Shown here: positions 34,282-43,766 of the stretch, piece by piece | Position numbering within the stretch: the stretch's first letter is position 1 | How the letters are laid out: each line of letters starts with the position of its first letter | DNA from: JAUWOY01 sp034431315 | GTDB lineage: Bacteria; Chloroflexota; Anaerolineae; VGOG01 | NCBI GenBank assembly: GCA_034431315.1 | Contig: DAOUDK010000099.1 | Location: 1-61,644, forward strand | Length of the DNA stretch: 61,644 nucleotides | Direction of reading: 5' to 3' | Notes under the pieces: generated by a model | Database searches by the model: none | The model's input: the letters and a program-made list of their open reading frames with translations, nothing else | What the model was told of the DNA's origin: nothing | Position numbers and translations under genes: made by a program

Positions 34282-34752
34282 TCAACCAGCACAGCCCACT
34301 GATTCCAGCTCCTGCAAAACCATGTCCACGGCTGTGCTGATGGTAGCCTGCACCACTGGGGTGCACTCCTCACCAAAGGTCAGCACGTCCTCGACCTCGA
34401 TGGCGATGATGGAGATGGACTCATCGTTGGGCAACGTCATGCCCATACCCCGCCCCAGAGCCAGCGCGCCGGGCAAGGAAAGGTCGTGCGTCGAGCCCGA
34501 ATGTAACGAGGCCCGCAGGTCGTTGGGATGCAGACGGTGAATGTCACCCGGCTTGCCATCGCGGGCTTGGATCGCATCCACCATGATGATCCGTTCGTAG
34601 CCAGCGATGACATCCAGCAATCGCAGCCCACCGACACTCGCTTCGGCGAAGGTTACGTCATCCCGTTGGCATTGCGCTGCCACTGCTCGCACCACATAAA
34701 TGCCCACCCCGTCGTCGGTCAGGATGGGGTTGCCCAGGCCAACTACCAGCAT
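34282..34752 (-). CDS. NiFe hydrogenase maturation protease (HyaD/HycI type)
   Basis: A 156-residue endopeptidase that trims the C-terminus of the large subunit after nickel insertion. It begins MLVVGLGNPILTDDGVG with the nickel-binding acidic residue, has IIMVDAIQ in the core and the GSTHDLSLP histidine. It lies directly after the mvhA-like gene whose product it should cut. ATG at 34752 is set by homology; the upstream in-frame codons lie in a repeat. Confidence 0.92.
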   Translation of the reverse strand: MLVVGLGNPILTDDGVGIYVVRAVAAQCQRDDVTFAEASVGGLRLLDVIAGYERIIMVDAIQARDGKPGDIHRLHPNDLRASLHSGSTHDLSLPGALALGRGMGMTLPNDESISIIAIEVEDVLTFGEECTPVVQATISTAVDMVLQELESVGCAG

Positions 34753-34780
34753 CTTCAAGACAATGGTCCTCTCAAAAAAG

Positions 34781-34882
34781 TAGATTGGTAAATTGGGAAA
34801 CTGGTAGACTGGTAAATTGGTCTCTCCGACCAATCTACCAACTACCAATCTACCAATGTACCAATCTACCGACTACCAATCT
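34781..34882. repeat. Imperfect palindrome of TAGATTGGTA units
   Basis: Repeated TTGGTAGA/TTGGTAAA units on the left mirror ACCAATCTACCAACTACC units on the right around 34825. It occupies the gap between mvhA and the protease gene. Confidence 0.8.
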
Positions 34883-34895
34883 GCCAGCCCGCTGG

Positions 34896-36362
34896 CTACC
34901 CAACGAACTGTGTCAGCCGCTCCACGATGTTCTCCTCAGCGTCACGCACCAGCACCTCCAGCGGCATTTGGCCGGGCAGGGTGTGCGTAGCGCAGCCCAA
35001 GCAGGGGTCGTAAGAGCGGAAGGCCATCTCCACCCTGTTCAACAGCCCCTCGCTGATCTGGCCCGCTTTGATAAACGCCTGCGCCGCTTTCTTGATGGAG
35101 ATTGACATGGGCGCGTAGTTGTTAGTCGTGCCGACGATGAGGTTACACTTCTGGACGATGCCCTTCTCGTCGGTGATGTAGTGATGGGTCAGCGTGCCGC
35201 GCGGCGCTTCCACGATGCCCACCCCCTCGTCCGGCGTCTCGGTGGGGACGTTGCGCACGTGCGGGTTGGTGATCTCGGGGTCGGTCGCCAGCTCGACGAT
35301 GCGCTCGGCAGCGTAGAGCAACTCGATCAGGCGCGCCCAGTGCGTGGCCAGAGTGCCGTGCACCGGCTTGCCGCCCAGCGTCGCGTAGAACTGCTCGTAG
35401 GCTTCCTGCGCCAGCGGTGTGGTCATGCCGTCGGCGGCGTTGAGCCGTGAAAGAGGCGTGGCCTGGTAGATGCCGCTGTCCATGCCGGTCACGAACCCCT
35501 TCCAACCCACTTTCTTGAGGTAGGGGAACTTGAGATAGGTCCAGGGCTCGACGCGCTCGGCGATCACGTCCAGGTACTCCTCCGGGCTGTACTTGACGAA
35601 CTCGTTGCCCTCTGGATCCACGACGCGCACCCTGCCATCGTAGAAGTTGACCTTGTTGTTCTCGTCCACCAGGCCCATGTAATACATTGGCGTGGTGAAG
35701 GTGTCGGAGAGGATCATGTCCAGGTAGGTCTTGTTCCCCAGCACCACGTCGTGGAACAGTTGCAGGCTGAACTGACCAAACTCGACCAGCTCGTGCCCCC
35801 AGGCCTCGATCTGCGCCCGCTCCTCCTCGTTGATGGCCTTGCTCACCCCACCGGGGAGGGCGCCGACCGGGTGCACCGTCTTGCCGCCCAGCATGCCCAC
35901 GATGTCCATGCCCATGCCTCGGCTGCGGATGACTTTGCCACCGATCTCCAGGCCAACCTTGTGGATCAGCCCTAAGATGTTGCGCTCGGCGGGTGGCGCG
36001 TCTGGCCCCAGGACGAAATCGGGTGCAGCCAGGATGTAGAAGTGGACGGTGTGGTCGGCGACGTAGAAGGCGGAATAGAGCAGTTCACGCAGTTTCTTGC
36101 CCGTCGGGGGCACCTCTACGTGGTAGACCGCGTCGCAGGCCTTGGCCGAGGCCATGTGGTGCGCCTCCGGGCAGACGCCGCAGATGCGCGGCGTGATGCG
36201 GGGCATCTCCTCCACGGGCCGGCCTTCGGCAAACTTCTCAAACCCTCGCAGTTCGGGGATCACCAGGTAAGCGTTGGCGACGTTCCCCTCCTCGTCGAGG
36301 AAGATGTCAATCCGCCCGTGGCCTTCCAGGCGGGTGATAGGGTCAATGCTGATTTTCCTCAT
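34896..36362 (-). CDS. mvhA: Group 3 [NiFe] hydrogenase large subunit (MvhA-like)
   Basis: A 488-residue catalytic subunit. Nickel ligands are in RICGVCPEAH near 59-68 and DPCLGCATH near 452-460. The opening (ISIDPITRLEGHGRIDI) is typical. After the last histidine there is a 28-residue tail for removal by the protease encoded next. Association with MvhD, MvhG and Hdr-type genes points to group 3c, which passes H2 electrons to a heterodisulfide-reductase-type flavoprotein. AAGGAG precedes the ATG. Confidence 0.94.
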   Translation of the reverse strand: MRKISIDPITRLEGHGRIDIFLDEEGNVANAYLVIPELRGFEKFAEGRPVEEMPRITPRICGVCPEAHHMASAKACDAVYHVEVPPTGKKLRELLYSAFYVADHTVHFYILAAPDFVLGPDAPPAERNILGLIHKVGLEIGGKVIRSRGMGMDIVGMLGGKTVHPVGALPGGVSKAINEEERAQIEAWGHELVEFGQFSLQLFHDVVLGNKTYLDMILSDTFTTPMYYMGLVDENNKVNFYDGRVRVVDPEGNEFVKYSPEEYLDVIAERVEPWTYLKFPYLKKVGWKGFVTGMDSGIYQATPLSRLNAADGMTTPLAQEAYEQFYATLGGKPVHGTLATHWARLIELLYAAERIVELATDPEITNPHVRNVPTETPDEGVGIVEAPRGTLTHHYITDEKGIVQKCNLIVGTTNNYAPMSISIKKAAQAFIKAGQISEGLLNRVEMAFRSYDPCLGCATHTLPGQMPLEVLVRDAEENIVERLTQFVG

Positions 36363-36377
36363 AGATTCTTCTCCTTG

Positions 36378-36453
36378 TTTGGAAGTTGGACGTTGGATGT
36401 TAGACGTTGGATATCCTACCTCTAACCTCCAACCTCTAACCTCTAACCTCCAA
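36378..36453. repeat. Imperfect palindrome of TTGGANGTT/AACCTCTAACC units
   Basis: It lies between mvhA and mvhG. The right arm supplies the last five codons and stop of mvhG (LEVRG), so the repeat has replaced or extended the native gene end. Confidence 0.75.
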
Positions 36454-37407
36454 TCTCGTCCGGTGCAGCAGCGACGCCGGCAAGCCGAAGCGGTAGAAGG
36501 TGCCCACCGGGTCCACGATCTCGCCCACGATGCGGGCCGCCTCCTCCTCGGTGTCGGCGTCTACCACCGAAGCGACGGCCGAGAGGAGCGCCGCCCCCTG
36601 GTCAATCACGTTCGGCGCCGGCCCGTAGCAGCCCCGGCAGGGCATGCTCACGGTGGGGCAGAGCGCACCGCAGCCACCCCGCGTCGCCGGCCCCGCGCAG
36701 ATGATGCCCTGGTCAAAGAGGCAACGCCCAGGCTCAGGGATGATCTCGTGGGGACGGTAGAACTTCTCGATGCGCTTCTCCTCCCGCTTGTGCTCGCACT
36801 CGTCGCAGACCGTCTTGTCGGTTGCTCCCACCACGCTCCCTTTGGGCGGGAGTTGGCCGCTCAGGATGGCCTCGATCACGGCCCAGATCTGGGGAGCCTG
36901 CGGCGGGCAGCCCGGCACGAAGTAGTCCACGTCCTCCACCTGCGCCAGCGTCTTGACCGTGTTGTAGAACTGCGGAATGGTCACCTCTCCCTCGGGCATC
37001 TGGTAGGAGGTCTGCGGCAAGATGCCCTCAGGGTTGTCCACTGAAGGTATTTCCAGGTAGACCCGCTCGAAGATGGACTTCCGGTCGAAGAGGTTGCCCA
37101 GGCCGGGGATGCCGCCCAGGTGAGCGCACGACCCAAAGGCGACCAACACTTTCGACTTCTGCCGCAGCAGATGAGCGATGTGCTCGTTCTCGCCGGTGCG
37201 GATAGCGCCGTTGAAGAGGCAGACGTCCATGTGGCCGTCGGGCATGGCCTCCACGTCTTTGTACTTAAAGTCCATGGCGACAGGCCAGAAGAGGATGTCG
37301 GCCGCCGCATCCAGGTCGAGGACCTTTTCTCGCAACTCCAGAATGGCGATGTCGCAGCCGCCGCAGGAAGCGGCCCAGTACAGTCCTAGTTTCAGCTTAT
37401 CAGCCAT
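36436..37407 (-). CDS. mvhG: [NiFe] hydrogenase small subunit (MvhG-like)
   Basis: A 323-residue iron-sulfur subunit relaying electrons from the NiFe site. Proximal-cluster cysteines are in AASCGGCDIA, GSCAHLGG and PGCPPQAPQ. Further clusters are in CDECEHKREE and CGALCPTVSMPCRGCYGP. ATG at 37407 starts five bases after mvhD ends; the frame upstream lies within mvhD. The C-terminal few codons derive from a repeat. Confidence 0.92.
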   Translation of the reverse strand: MADKLKLGLYWAASCGGCDIAILELREKVLDLDAAADILFWPVAMDFKYKDVEAMPDGHMDVCLFNGAIRTGENEHIAHLLRQKSKVLVAFGSCAHLGGIPGLGNLFDRKSIFERVYLEIPSVDNPEGILPQTSYQMPEGEVTIPQFYNTVKTLAQVEDVDYFVPGCPPQAPQIWAVIEAILSGQLPPKGSVVGATDKTVCDECEHKREEKRIEKFYRPHEIIPEPGRCLFDQGIICAGPATRGGCGALCPTVSMPCRGCYGPAPNVIDQGAALLSAVASVVDADTEEEAARIVGEIVDPVGTFYRFGLPASLLHRTRLEVRG

Positions 37408-37411
37408 CAAC

Positions 37412-37852
37412 CTAATCCTCCTTGCTTTCGAGTTCACGCTTCCAGTTGAGCGCCCCCAGGTCACGCACCTGCGCGGTGAAATCGCGCACCAGTTGCGCCC
37501 ACTTAGGAGCCTCTGCGCCGGAGATCCAGCCCCAGTGGAAGCGTTCCTGCTCGATGCCATACTGCGCCAGCAGTGCCTCCACCAGCGGCATGCGGCGGAA
37601 GGTCTTGTAGTTGCCATTGTTGTAGTGGCAGTCTCCGGGCGGGTGGCAGCCGGAGACGATCACCCCATCGGCTCCCTCACGGAAGGCCTTGAGGATAAAC
37701 ACCGGATCCACGCGCCCTGTGCACATCACGCGGATGACGTCCACGTTGGGCGGCTGCTCCATGCGAGAGATGCCAGCCGTGTCGGCCGCGGCGTAGGTAC
37801 ACCAGTTGCACAGGAAGCCGACGATTCTCGGTTCAAAGTCCGTACCGTTCAT
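37412..37852 (-). CDS. mvhD: MvhD-type electron-transfer subunit
   Basis: A 146-residue 2Fe-2S protein that links hydrogenase to HdrA-type flavoproteins. Conserved cysteines are in GFLCNWCTYAAAD, RVMCTGRVDP and SGCHPPGDCHY. The gene overlaps the HdrA-C fusion gene by four bases, in line with direct contact between the two proteins. Confidence 0.92.
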   Translation of the reverse strand: MNGTDFEPRIVGFLCNWCTYAAADTAGISRMEQPPNVDVIRVMCTGRVDPVFILKAFREGADGVIVSGCHPPGDCHYNNGNYKTFRRMPLVEALLAQYGIEQERFHWGWISGAEAPKWAQLVRDFTAQVRDLGALNWKRELESKED

Positions 37853-39651
37853 GAGCGTACTCCTTCCACTTCAACAAGTTGTTCTACCGGCATACGGAAG
37901 AGCCCCTCAATCTGGGCCATGATCTGCTCGGTGGTGAAGTGCCGTCCCGCGATGGCTCCGGCCGGGCAGGCAGCCACGCACGTGCCGCAGCCCTTGCACA
38001 ATACCTCGTTCACGCGGGCCACGTTGTCCTCCTCGATGAAACTGATGGCAGTGTAGGGGCAGAGCTCAATGCAAGTCTTGCAGGCCGAGCAGAGTTTCTC
38101 GTCCACCACAGCGACCTGCGGTGAGATAGTCACTTCCCCCTTGTCCAGCATCGCCAGGGCCATAGAGGCCGCCGCGCCGGCATGACTCACCGTATCCGGC
38201 ACGTCCTTGGGCCCCTGGGCATTCCCGGCCAGGAAAACGCCATCGGTGTTCGTCTCCACCGGGCGCAGCTTGGGGTGCGCCTCGGCGAAGAAACCGTCCT
38301 CGCTGCGGCCCAGGCCGAAGAGTGAGGCCACCCGGTCGGCGTCGTGCGGGGCCTCGATGGCCGTGCTGAGCACCACCATATCCACGTCCGCCGCCACCAG
38401 CCGCCCCAGGTCAGCATCCTCGGCCTTGACGCGCAGCTTGCCATCGGGGAGCACCTCCACCTCGGCGCCGCGGCCACGCACGAAGGTCACGCCCTCCTCC
38501 TGCACCCGCTCGTAGAACTCTTCGTAGCCCTTGCCGAAGGTGCGCATGTCCATGTAGAACTCGTACACCTCGGCCCCGGTCTTGTCGCGCACCAGGTGGG
38601 CCTGCTTCAGCGAGTACATACAGCAGAAGCGGGAACAGTACTTGTGCGCGTTGTGGTCCCGGCTGCCCACGCAGTGGATGATGGCCACGCGCTCAGGCTT
38701 GCGCCCGTCGGCCAGCAGGATATCGCCGCCGGTGACCCCGCCGGCGTTGGAGAGCCGCTCAAACTCCATAGCGGTGATGATATTGGGCGACTCGCCGTAG
38801 GAATACTGGACAAGTTGGGCGGGGTCCCACATCTCGAAGCCGGTAGCGACGATGATAGCCCCCACATCCAGTTCCAGAATCTCGTCTTGCTGGTCAAAGT
38901 TGATCGCGCCGGCCTCGCACACCGTCTGGCAGGCCTCGCAGGCGTCCGCGATCTCGCCCTCGGTGAGGTCGTTCTGGCGGAAGCGGATACAGGCGTCGGT
39001 GTCAATCACCGGCACCAGCGGCATTGCTTGCAGCGAGGGCACCCAGATGGCGCTGGTGGGACCCAGTGGCTTTGCCTCGTAGACCGCCGCTTTCTCTAGC
39101 ACGATCTCAATAGCACCGGTGGGGCACATGATGGTGCAGGCCCCGCAGCCGATGCACAGGCGGGTCTTTTCCAGGAAAGGTGGCCCCACCCGCCGCTCAA
39201 TGCCCCGCTCGGAGAAGTTCAGCACATCGGCCTTGACCAGTTCGTGGCACGTGCGCACGCAGTGGCCGCAGAGAATGCAGTTCTCGTCGGGGGTGTCGGT
39301 GGGGAAGGGCGGCTCCGTGATACCGTACTCCCGCGCCAGGTCCTGGATGACCAGCACGTTGGGGCAGCGAGAGAGCAGCAGCCCCAGGACCAGTTTGCGG
39401 GCCTCCAGCACGGCCAGTGAATGGGTCTGCACCACCAACCCATCCACCGCCGGATAGGTGCAGGAGGTCTCCAGCGAGGTGCGTCCTCGTTGCATCACCT
39501 CCACCGTGCAGAGGCGGCAGGCGCCATAAGGTGAGAGGAGTGGGTGGTAACAGAGAGTGGGAATCTCGATGGCGTTCGCCTTGGCGATCTCGAGAACAGT
39601 CTGCCCCTCATCGGCCTGGATTTCTTGTCCGTCAATGGTAAGTGTGACCAT
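37849..39651 (-). CDS. 2Fe-2S/ferredoxin domain fused to the C-terminal half of HdrA
   Basis: A 600-residue fusion. Residues 1-90 are a NuoG-like 2Fe-2S domain (CYHPLLSPYGACRLC). Next are 4Fe-4S motifs (CILCGHCVRTC, CIGCGACTIMCP). From about residue 265 it matches the second half of HdrA (AIIVATGFEMWDP, HCVGSRDHNAHKYCSRFCCMY, GVFLAGNAQGPKDVPD), ending with CSACKTCIELCP and CKGCGTCVAACP. The HdrA N-terminal FAD GxGxxG region is missing here and is encoded separately at 43763-44608. The pair may rebuild HdrA as two chains. AGGAGAG precedes the ATG. Confidence 0.85.
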   Translation of the reverse strand: MVTLTIDGQEIQADEGQTVLEIAKANAIEIPTLCYHPLLSPYGACRLCTVEVMQRGRTSLETSCTYPAVDGLVVQTHSLAVLEARKLVLGLLLSRCPNVLVIQDLAREYGITEPPFPTDTPDENCILCGHCVRTCHELVKADVLNFSERGIERRVGPPFLEKTRLCIGCGACTIMCPTGAIEIVLEKAAVYEAKPLGPTSAIWVPSLQAMPLVPVIDTDACIRFRQNDLTEGEIADACEACQTVCEAGAINFDQQDEILELDVGAIIVATGFEMWDPAQLVQYSYGESPNIITAMEFERLSNAGGVTGGDILLADGRKPERVAIIHCVGSRDHNAHKYCSRFCCMYSLKQAHLVRDKTGAEVYEFYMDMRTFGKGYEEFYERVQEEGVTFVRGRGAEVEVLPDGKLRVKAEDADLGRLVAADVDMVVLSTAIEAPHDADRVASLFGLGRSEDGFFAEAHPKLRPVETNTDGVFLAGNAQGPKDVPDTVSHAGAAASMALAMLDKGEVTISPQVAVVDEKLCSACKTCIELCPYTAISFIEEDNVARVNEVLCKGCGTCVAACPAGAIAGRHFTTEQIMAQIEGLFRMPVEQLVEVEGVRS

Positions 39652-39695
39652 ATGGCTCTCCTATCGTTTTATATGATCGAAACTGACACAAGGTG

Positions 39696-39773
39696 TTTGG
39701 AAGTTGGAAGTTGGAAGTTGGAAGTTGGAAGTTGACCTCCAGCCTCCGACCTCTAATTTCTAATTTCTAATTC
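39696..39773. repeat. Imperfect palindrome of GGAAGTT units
   Basis: Five GGAAGTT units on the left mirror a looser AATTTCTAATTTC/CTCCGACCTC right arm. It fills the gap between the NuoF-GltD and HdrA-C genes and touches the stop of the former. Confidence 0.65.
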
Positions 39774-42700
39774 CCATCTGCGACCAGAACCCGCTCGGCG
39801 GCCGGGACGAGTTCTAACTCCATCGTCTCCAGCCACTCCAGATCGCAGCGGATGCAGCGCTTGCACTCCTCCTGGATCGTCCTCTCGTCGAAGGGGAACT
39901 CGACCTCGTTGAAGTTGCCCCGTCGCCCCTCGATGGCGAGTTCTCGCGCACTGGGTCGCACAGCCTTGTAGTACTGTTCCATATCGAAACGCTGCTCAAT
40001 GACCTCGTAGCCGGGCCTGACCACGAGTTTCTCCACGCGGCCGGTGAGCAGGTAATGATCCACCTCGTCGGCCACCTGGTTGCCCTGGGCCACGGCCTGG
40101 ATCACTGTGGCCGGGCCAAGCACTGCATCGCCGGCGGCGAAGACCCCGCGCCGGGTCGTGGCCAGCCCCTCACTCACAGCGAAGGTCGCACCACGTCCGG
40201 TCTCAATGGCGCTGTCGCCGTCCATCCAGAAGAGATCCGGCTCCTGGCCGATGGCCGGGATGAGGACATCCACGTCCAGCGTGAACTCCGAACCGGGGAT
40301 GGGGCTGGGCCGTCGCCGGCCACTGGCGTCAAACTCGCCCAACCCCTGGCGCAGCAGTTCGACGCTGGTCACTTTGCCGTTACCTATCACGCGGCTGGGG
40401 TTGGTCAGGAAGTGGAACTGAATGCCTTCTTGCTCGGCTGCTTCCACCTCGTCGTCGCGGGCGGGCATGTCGGGCCGGCTGCGGCGGTAGACCAGGTGCA
40501 CCTCGCTGGCACCCAACCGCCAGGCCGAGCGCACGGCGTCAATGGCCACGTCGCCGCCGCCGACGACGGCCACCCGCTTGCCGCCTAGATCGGGGGCCTT
40601 GCCCAGCGCGATGTCGCGCAGGAACTGCGTGCCGTGGTAGACCCCCTCCATCTCCTCACCCTCGATGCGCAGCTCACGGCTCTTGTGCGCGCCGATGGCC
40701 AGGATCACCGCTTTGTAGCCATCTCTATCCAGCAGATCATCCAGGGTGAAGTCCTTGCCCAGAGCGGTGTTCAGCCTGATCTCGACCCCGGCCCGCTTGA
40801 TGTTCTCGATCTCCACGTTGAGCACGTCGTGGGGCAGGCGGTACTCAGGGATACCAACGGCCATCATGCCGCCCGCCACGGGCAGCGCCTCGAACACGGT
40901 GACCGGGTAGCCCTTCTGGGCCAGTCGCAATGCCGCCGTCAGGCCCGCTGGCCCGGCGCCGATGACCGCCACTTTCTCCGCCTTGGCCTCCTCCAGCCGC
41001 CGGGGCTTCCAGGGCCGCTTCAGTTCGTGGTCGGCCATGAAGCGCTTGATCTGGCGGATGGCGACCGGCTGGTCCAGTTCGCTACGGCGGCACTTGTCCT
41101 CGCAGAAAGCCGGGCAGACGCGGCCACAGGCCAGGGCGAAGGGATTGCGCCGGCGATGAACTTCCAGCGCGTCGGCGTAGCGGCCCTGGGCGACGAGCGC
41201 CACGTAACTGGGCACGTCCACCTCGGCCGGGCAGGCGTTGGTGCATTTGGCCCGCACCAGTCCCTTGCAGACGCCAGCGGGACACCTCTGCTCCCTGATG
41301 TGGGCTTCGTACTCCTCGCGGAAGTAGCGCAGGCCGCTGAGAACGGGGTTGGGCGCTGTCTGGCCCAGACCACACAGGGAAGTCTCCATGATGATCCGCC
41401 CCATGCTTTCCAGCAGGGCCAGGTCGCTTTCCTTCCCCCTGCCCTCGCTGATGCCCGTCAGGATCTGGATCATGCGCCTGATCCCCTCGCGACACGTGGT
41501 GCATCGCCCACAAGATTCATCGCTGAGGAAGTCGAGGAAGTACCTGGCGATGTCTACCATGCAGGTGTCCTCGTCCATGACGACCATCTCGCCGGAGCCC
41601 ATCATCGAGCCCACCTCGGCCAACTCCTCGTAGCCCACCAGCACGTCCAGGTGTTGAGCGGGGACGCAACCCCCTGAGGGGCCGCCGATCATCACCGCCT
41701 TGAACTGTTTGCCGCCGGGAATGCCGCCGCCCAGTTCGTAGATCACTTCCCGCAGGCTGATGCCCATGGGCACTTCCACCAGCCCGGTGTTGTTGATGGC
41801 GCCGGCCAGCGAAAAGAGCTTGGTCCCCTTGCTCTTCTCGGTGCCGATGCTGGCGTACCACTCGGCTCCGTTGACGACGATCTGCGGGACGATGGCCAGG
41901 GTCTTGACGTTGTTGACGTTGGTCGGCTTGCCCCACAGTCCGCTCTGTGCGGGGTAGGGCGGTCGGGGCCGCGGCTCGCCGATGCGGCCTTCGATGGAAT
42001 TCAACGCCGCTGTCTCCTCACCGCAGACGAAGGCCCCGCCCCCCCGGGAGATCTTGACGTCGAAATCGAACCCGCTTCCCAGGATGTCCTGGCCCAGCAG
42101 GCCGTACCCCCGCGCTTGCTCGACGGCCAGGTCGAGATTCTTCAGCGCCAGGGGGAATTCGTTGCATACGTAGAGATACCCCTCGTGGGCACCGATAGCA
42201 TAGGCACAGATGATCATCCCCTCTAGCACACTGTGCGGATCGGCTTCCATCAGACTGCGATCAGTGAAAGAGCCGGGGTCACCTTCGTTGCCGTTGGCCA
42301 CGACGTACTTGACGTCGCCCGGGGCTTTGCGGGCGAACCCCCACTTGAGGCCAGTGGGGAAGCCAGCCCCGCCACGACCCCGCAGCCCTGATTTTTTCAC
42401 CTCCTCAATGACCTCCTCGGGGGTCATCGAGGTGAGCGCTTTGCCCAGCGCCTGGTAGCCTCCGACGGCAATGTACTCCTCAATAGACTGAGGATCGATC
42501 AGCCCGCAGTTGCGCAGCACGATACGCATCTGCTTGCCATAAAAAGGAATGTCCTTGTAGTAGGGCACGGCTTGGTGGGTGGCTGGCTCCTTGTAGGTCA
42601 GCCGTTCAACGATACGCCCTTTGACCAGCGTCTCCTCCACCAGTTCCGGCACGTCAGCGGACTGCACCTGGCAGTAGAGGATGCCCTCGGGCTGGACGAT

Positions 42701-42877
42701 GACGATGGGTCCCATGAAGCAGAAGCCACGGCTGCCCGTTTCGACCACCCGTATCTCATCTGCCAGTCCGCGCCGGGTTACCTCTTCCTCAAGAGCCGGC
42801 CTTAATTCTAGAGCGCCAGCCTTTGTGCAGGCTGGGCAGCCACAAACCAGTACGTCGGCTCGATATTGTTGCGTCAT
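39767..42877 (-). CDS. NuoF-GltD fusion flavoprotein
   Basis: A 1036-residue chain joining two oxidoreductase modules. Residues about 100-540 are NuoF (GLRGRGGAGFPTG, GAFVCGEETAA, 4Fe-4S ESCGRCTTCREG). A GltD-type 4Fe-4S linker follows (CTNACPAEVDVPSYV, CGRVCPAFCEDKC). From about 635 it is GltD-like, with FAD site VIGAGPAGLTAAL, NADPH site VVGGGDVAIDAV and FAAGDAVLGP. The N-terminal 90 residues carry a thioredoxin-like cysteine set (CGCPACTK). Two dinucleotide sites in one protein could link NADH, NADPH and ferredoxin pools; this is inference from domain families. GAGGAGG precedes the ATG. Confidence 0.88.
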   Translation of the reverse strand: MTQQYRADVLVCGCPACTKAGALELRPALEEEVTRRGLADEIRVVETGSRGFCFMGPIVIVQPEGILYCQVQSADVPELVEETLVKGRIVERLTYKEPATHQAVPYYKDIPFYGKQMRIVLRNCGLIDPQSIEEYIAVGGYQALGKALTSMTPEEVIEEVKKSGLRGRGGAGFPTGLKWGFARKAPGDVKYVVANGNEGDPGSFTDRSLMEADPHSVLEGMIICAYAIGAHEGYLYVCNEFPLALKNLDLAVEQARGYGLLGQDILGSGFDFDVKISRGGGAFVCGEETAALNSIEGRIGEPRPRPPYPAQSGLWGKPTNVNNVKTLAIVPQIVVNGAEWYASIGTEKSKGTKLFSLAGAINNTGLVEVPMGISLREVIYELGGGIPGGKQFKAVMIGGPSGGCVPAQHLDVLVGYEELAEVGSMMGSGEMVVMDEDTCMVDIARYFLDFLSDESCGRCTTCREGIRRMIQILTGISEGRGKESDLALLESMGRIIMETSLCGLGQTAPNPVLSGLRYFREEYEAHIREQRCPAGVCKGLVRAKCTNACPAEVDVPSYVALVAQGRYADALEVHRRRNPFALACGRVCPAFCEDKCRRSELDQPVAIRQIKRFMADHELKRPWKPRRLEEAKAEKVAVIGAGPAGLTAALRLAQKGYPVTVFEALPVAGGMMAVGIPEYRLPHDVLNVEIENIKRAGVEIRLNTALGKDFTLDDLLDRDGYKAVILAIGAHKSRELRIEGEEMEGVYHGTQFLRDIALGKAPDLGGKRVAVVGGGDVAIDAVRSAWRLGASEVHLVYRRSRPDMPARDDEVEAAEQEGIQFHFLTNPSRVIGNGKVTSVELLRQGLGEFDASGRRRPSPIPGSEFTLDVDVLIPAIGQEPDLFWMDGDSAIETGRGATFAVSEGLATTRRGVFAAGDAVLGPATVIQAVAQGNQVADEVDHYLLTGRVEKLVVRPGYEVIEQRFDMEQYYKAVRPSARELAIEGRRGNFNEVEFPFDERTIQEECKRCIRCDLEWLETMELELVPAAERVLVADGN

Positions 42878-42889
42878 TCGTCTACCTCC

Positions 42890-43264
42890 TCATCCTGGGA
42901 CGCGCCCCACGATCCATTCATCCACCACTTGGCCCCCGATCAAATGCTCCTTGATGATACGGGGCACCATGGCTGAGGTGACGTCACCATAGGTCACGCG
43001 GGGCTCATCACCCTGCTGGATATCCACCAGGGGCTCCTTGGAGCACATGCCGATACAGCCGACAGTGGTCACGTGGGCGTCAATGTTGCGCACTTCTAAC
43101 TCGGCCAGAATAGCGTGCATCACCTCCCGCGCACCGGCTGCGATGCCACAGGTGCCCATGCCCACAGTGATGGTCGTGCTTGTCTCGGTGCGCGCCTTGA
43201 TATCTCTCTGAAGGCTCTCCCGTAGCGTTCGGAGTTCCTCGAGACTCTTTAACTTTGGCATCAT
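42890..43264 (-). CDS. Thioredoxin-like 2Fe-2S ferredoxin
   Basis: A 124-residue protein with cluster cysteines in GMGTCGIAAGARE and CIGMCSKEP. It equals the N-terminal domain of the NuoF-like protein at 24309, here as a free gene between nuoE and the NuoF-GltD fusion. AGGAGG precedes two adjacent ATGs (43264 and 43261); the second has the better spacing. Confidence 0.88.
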   Translation of the reverse strand: MMPKLKSLEELRTLRESLQRDIKARTETSTTITVGMGTCGIAAGAREVMHAILAELEVRNIDAHVTTVGCIGMCSKEPLVDIQQGDEPRVTYGDVTSAMVPRIIKEHLIGGQVVDEWIVGRVPG

Positions 43265-43265
43265 A

Positions 43266-43766
43266 CTACCTCCTGCCTCCACCCGCTTCGTCAGCCCCCG
43301 GACTCACTTCACCGGCGGCCAGTCGGTCAATCAACTCCTCAGCCTTAACGGACGACATTTTGGGGTAGACCTGGTCGTTGACCAGTATGACGTGACCCTG
43401 TGCGCAGGCTCCCACACAGCGGACCGCTTCCAGTGAGAACTTGTTGTCGGGAGTTGTGTTGCCGGCTTTGACACCTATTTTCTTCTCGACCGTGTCCAGA
43501 ATCCGCGGCCCTCCACCCACGTAACAGGAGGTGCCCAGGCAGACCTTGATGATGTAGTCCCCCTTGGGCGTGAGGCTGAAGGCCTTGAAGAAAGTGGCAA
43601 TCTGGTAAACCTCGCCCAGGGGCATCCTCAGTCTCTCGGCCGTCGCCTCCAGGGCCTCGCGGGGCAGGTACTTGTACTCCACCTGGATGTCCTGCAGGGC
43701 GGCCAGACTGGAAGTTCTTTCCGCCGGATAGCGGTCGAGAATCTCGCTTACCTGAATCTCACTCAT
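43266..43766 (-). CDS. NuoE-type 2Fe-2S subunit of the Hdr/Mvh complex
   Basis: A 166-residue NuoE-family protein with cysteines in CLGTSCYVGGG and CVGACAQGH. A short Gly-rich tail is unusual. Its ATG overlaps the TGA of the HdrA-N gene (ATGA), showing tight coupling. It should pair with the NuoF half of the downstream fusion. Confidence 0.9.
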   Translation of the reverse strand: MSEIQVSEILDRYPAERTSSLAALQDIQVEYKYLPREALEATAERLRMPLGEVYQIATFFKAFSLTPKGDYIIKVCLGTSCYVGGGPRILDTVEKKIGVKAGNTTPDNKFSLEAVRCVGACAQGHVILVNDQVYPKMSSVKAEELIDRLAAGEVSPGADEAGGGRR

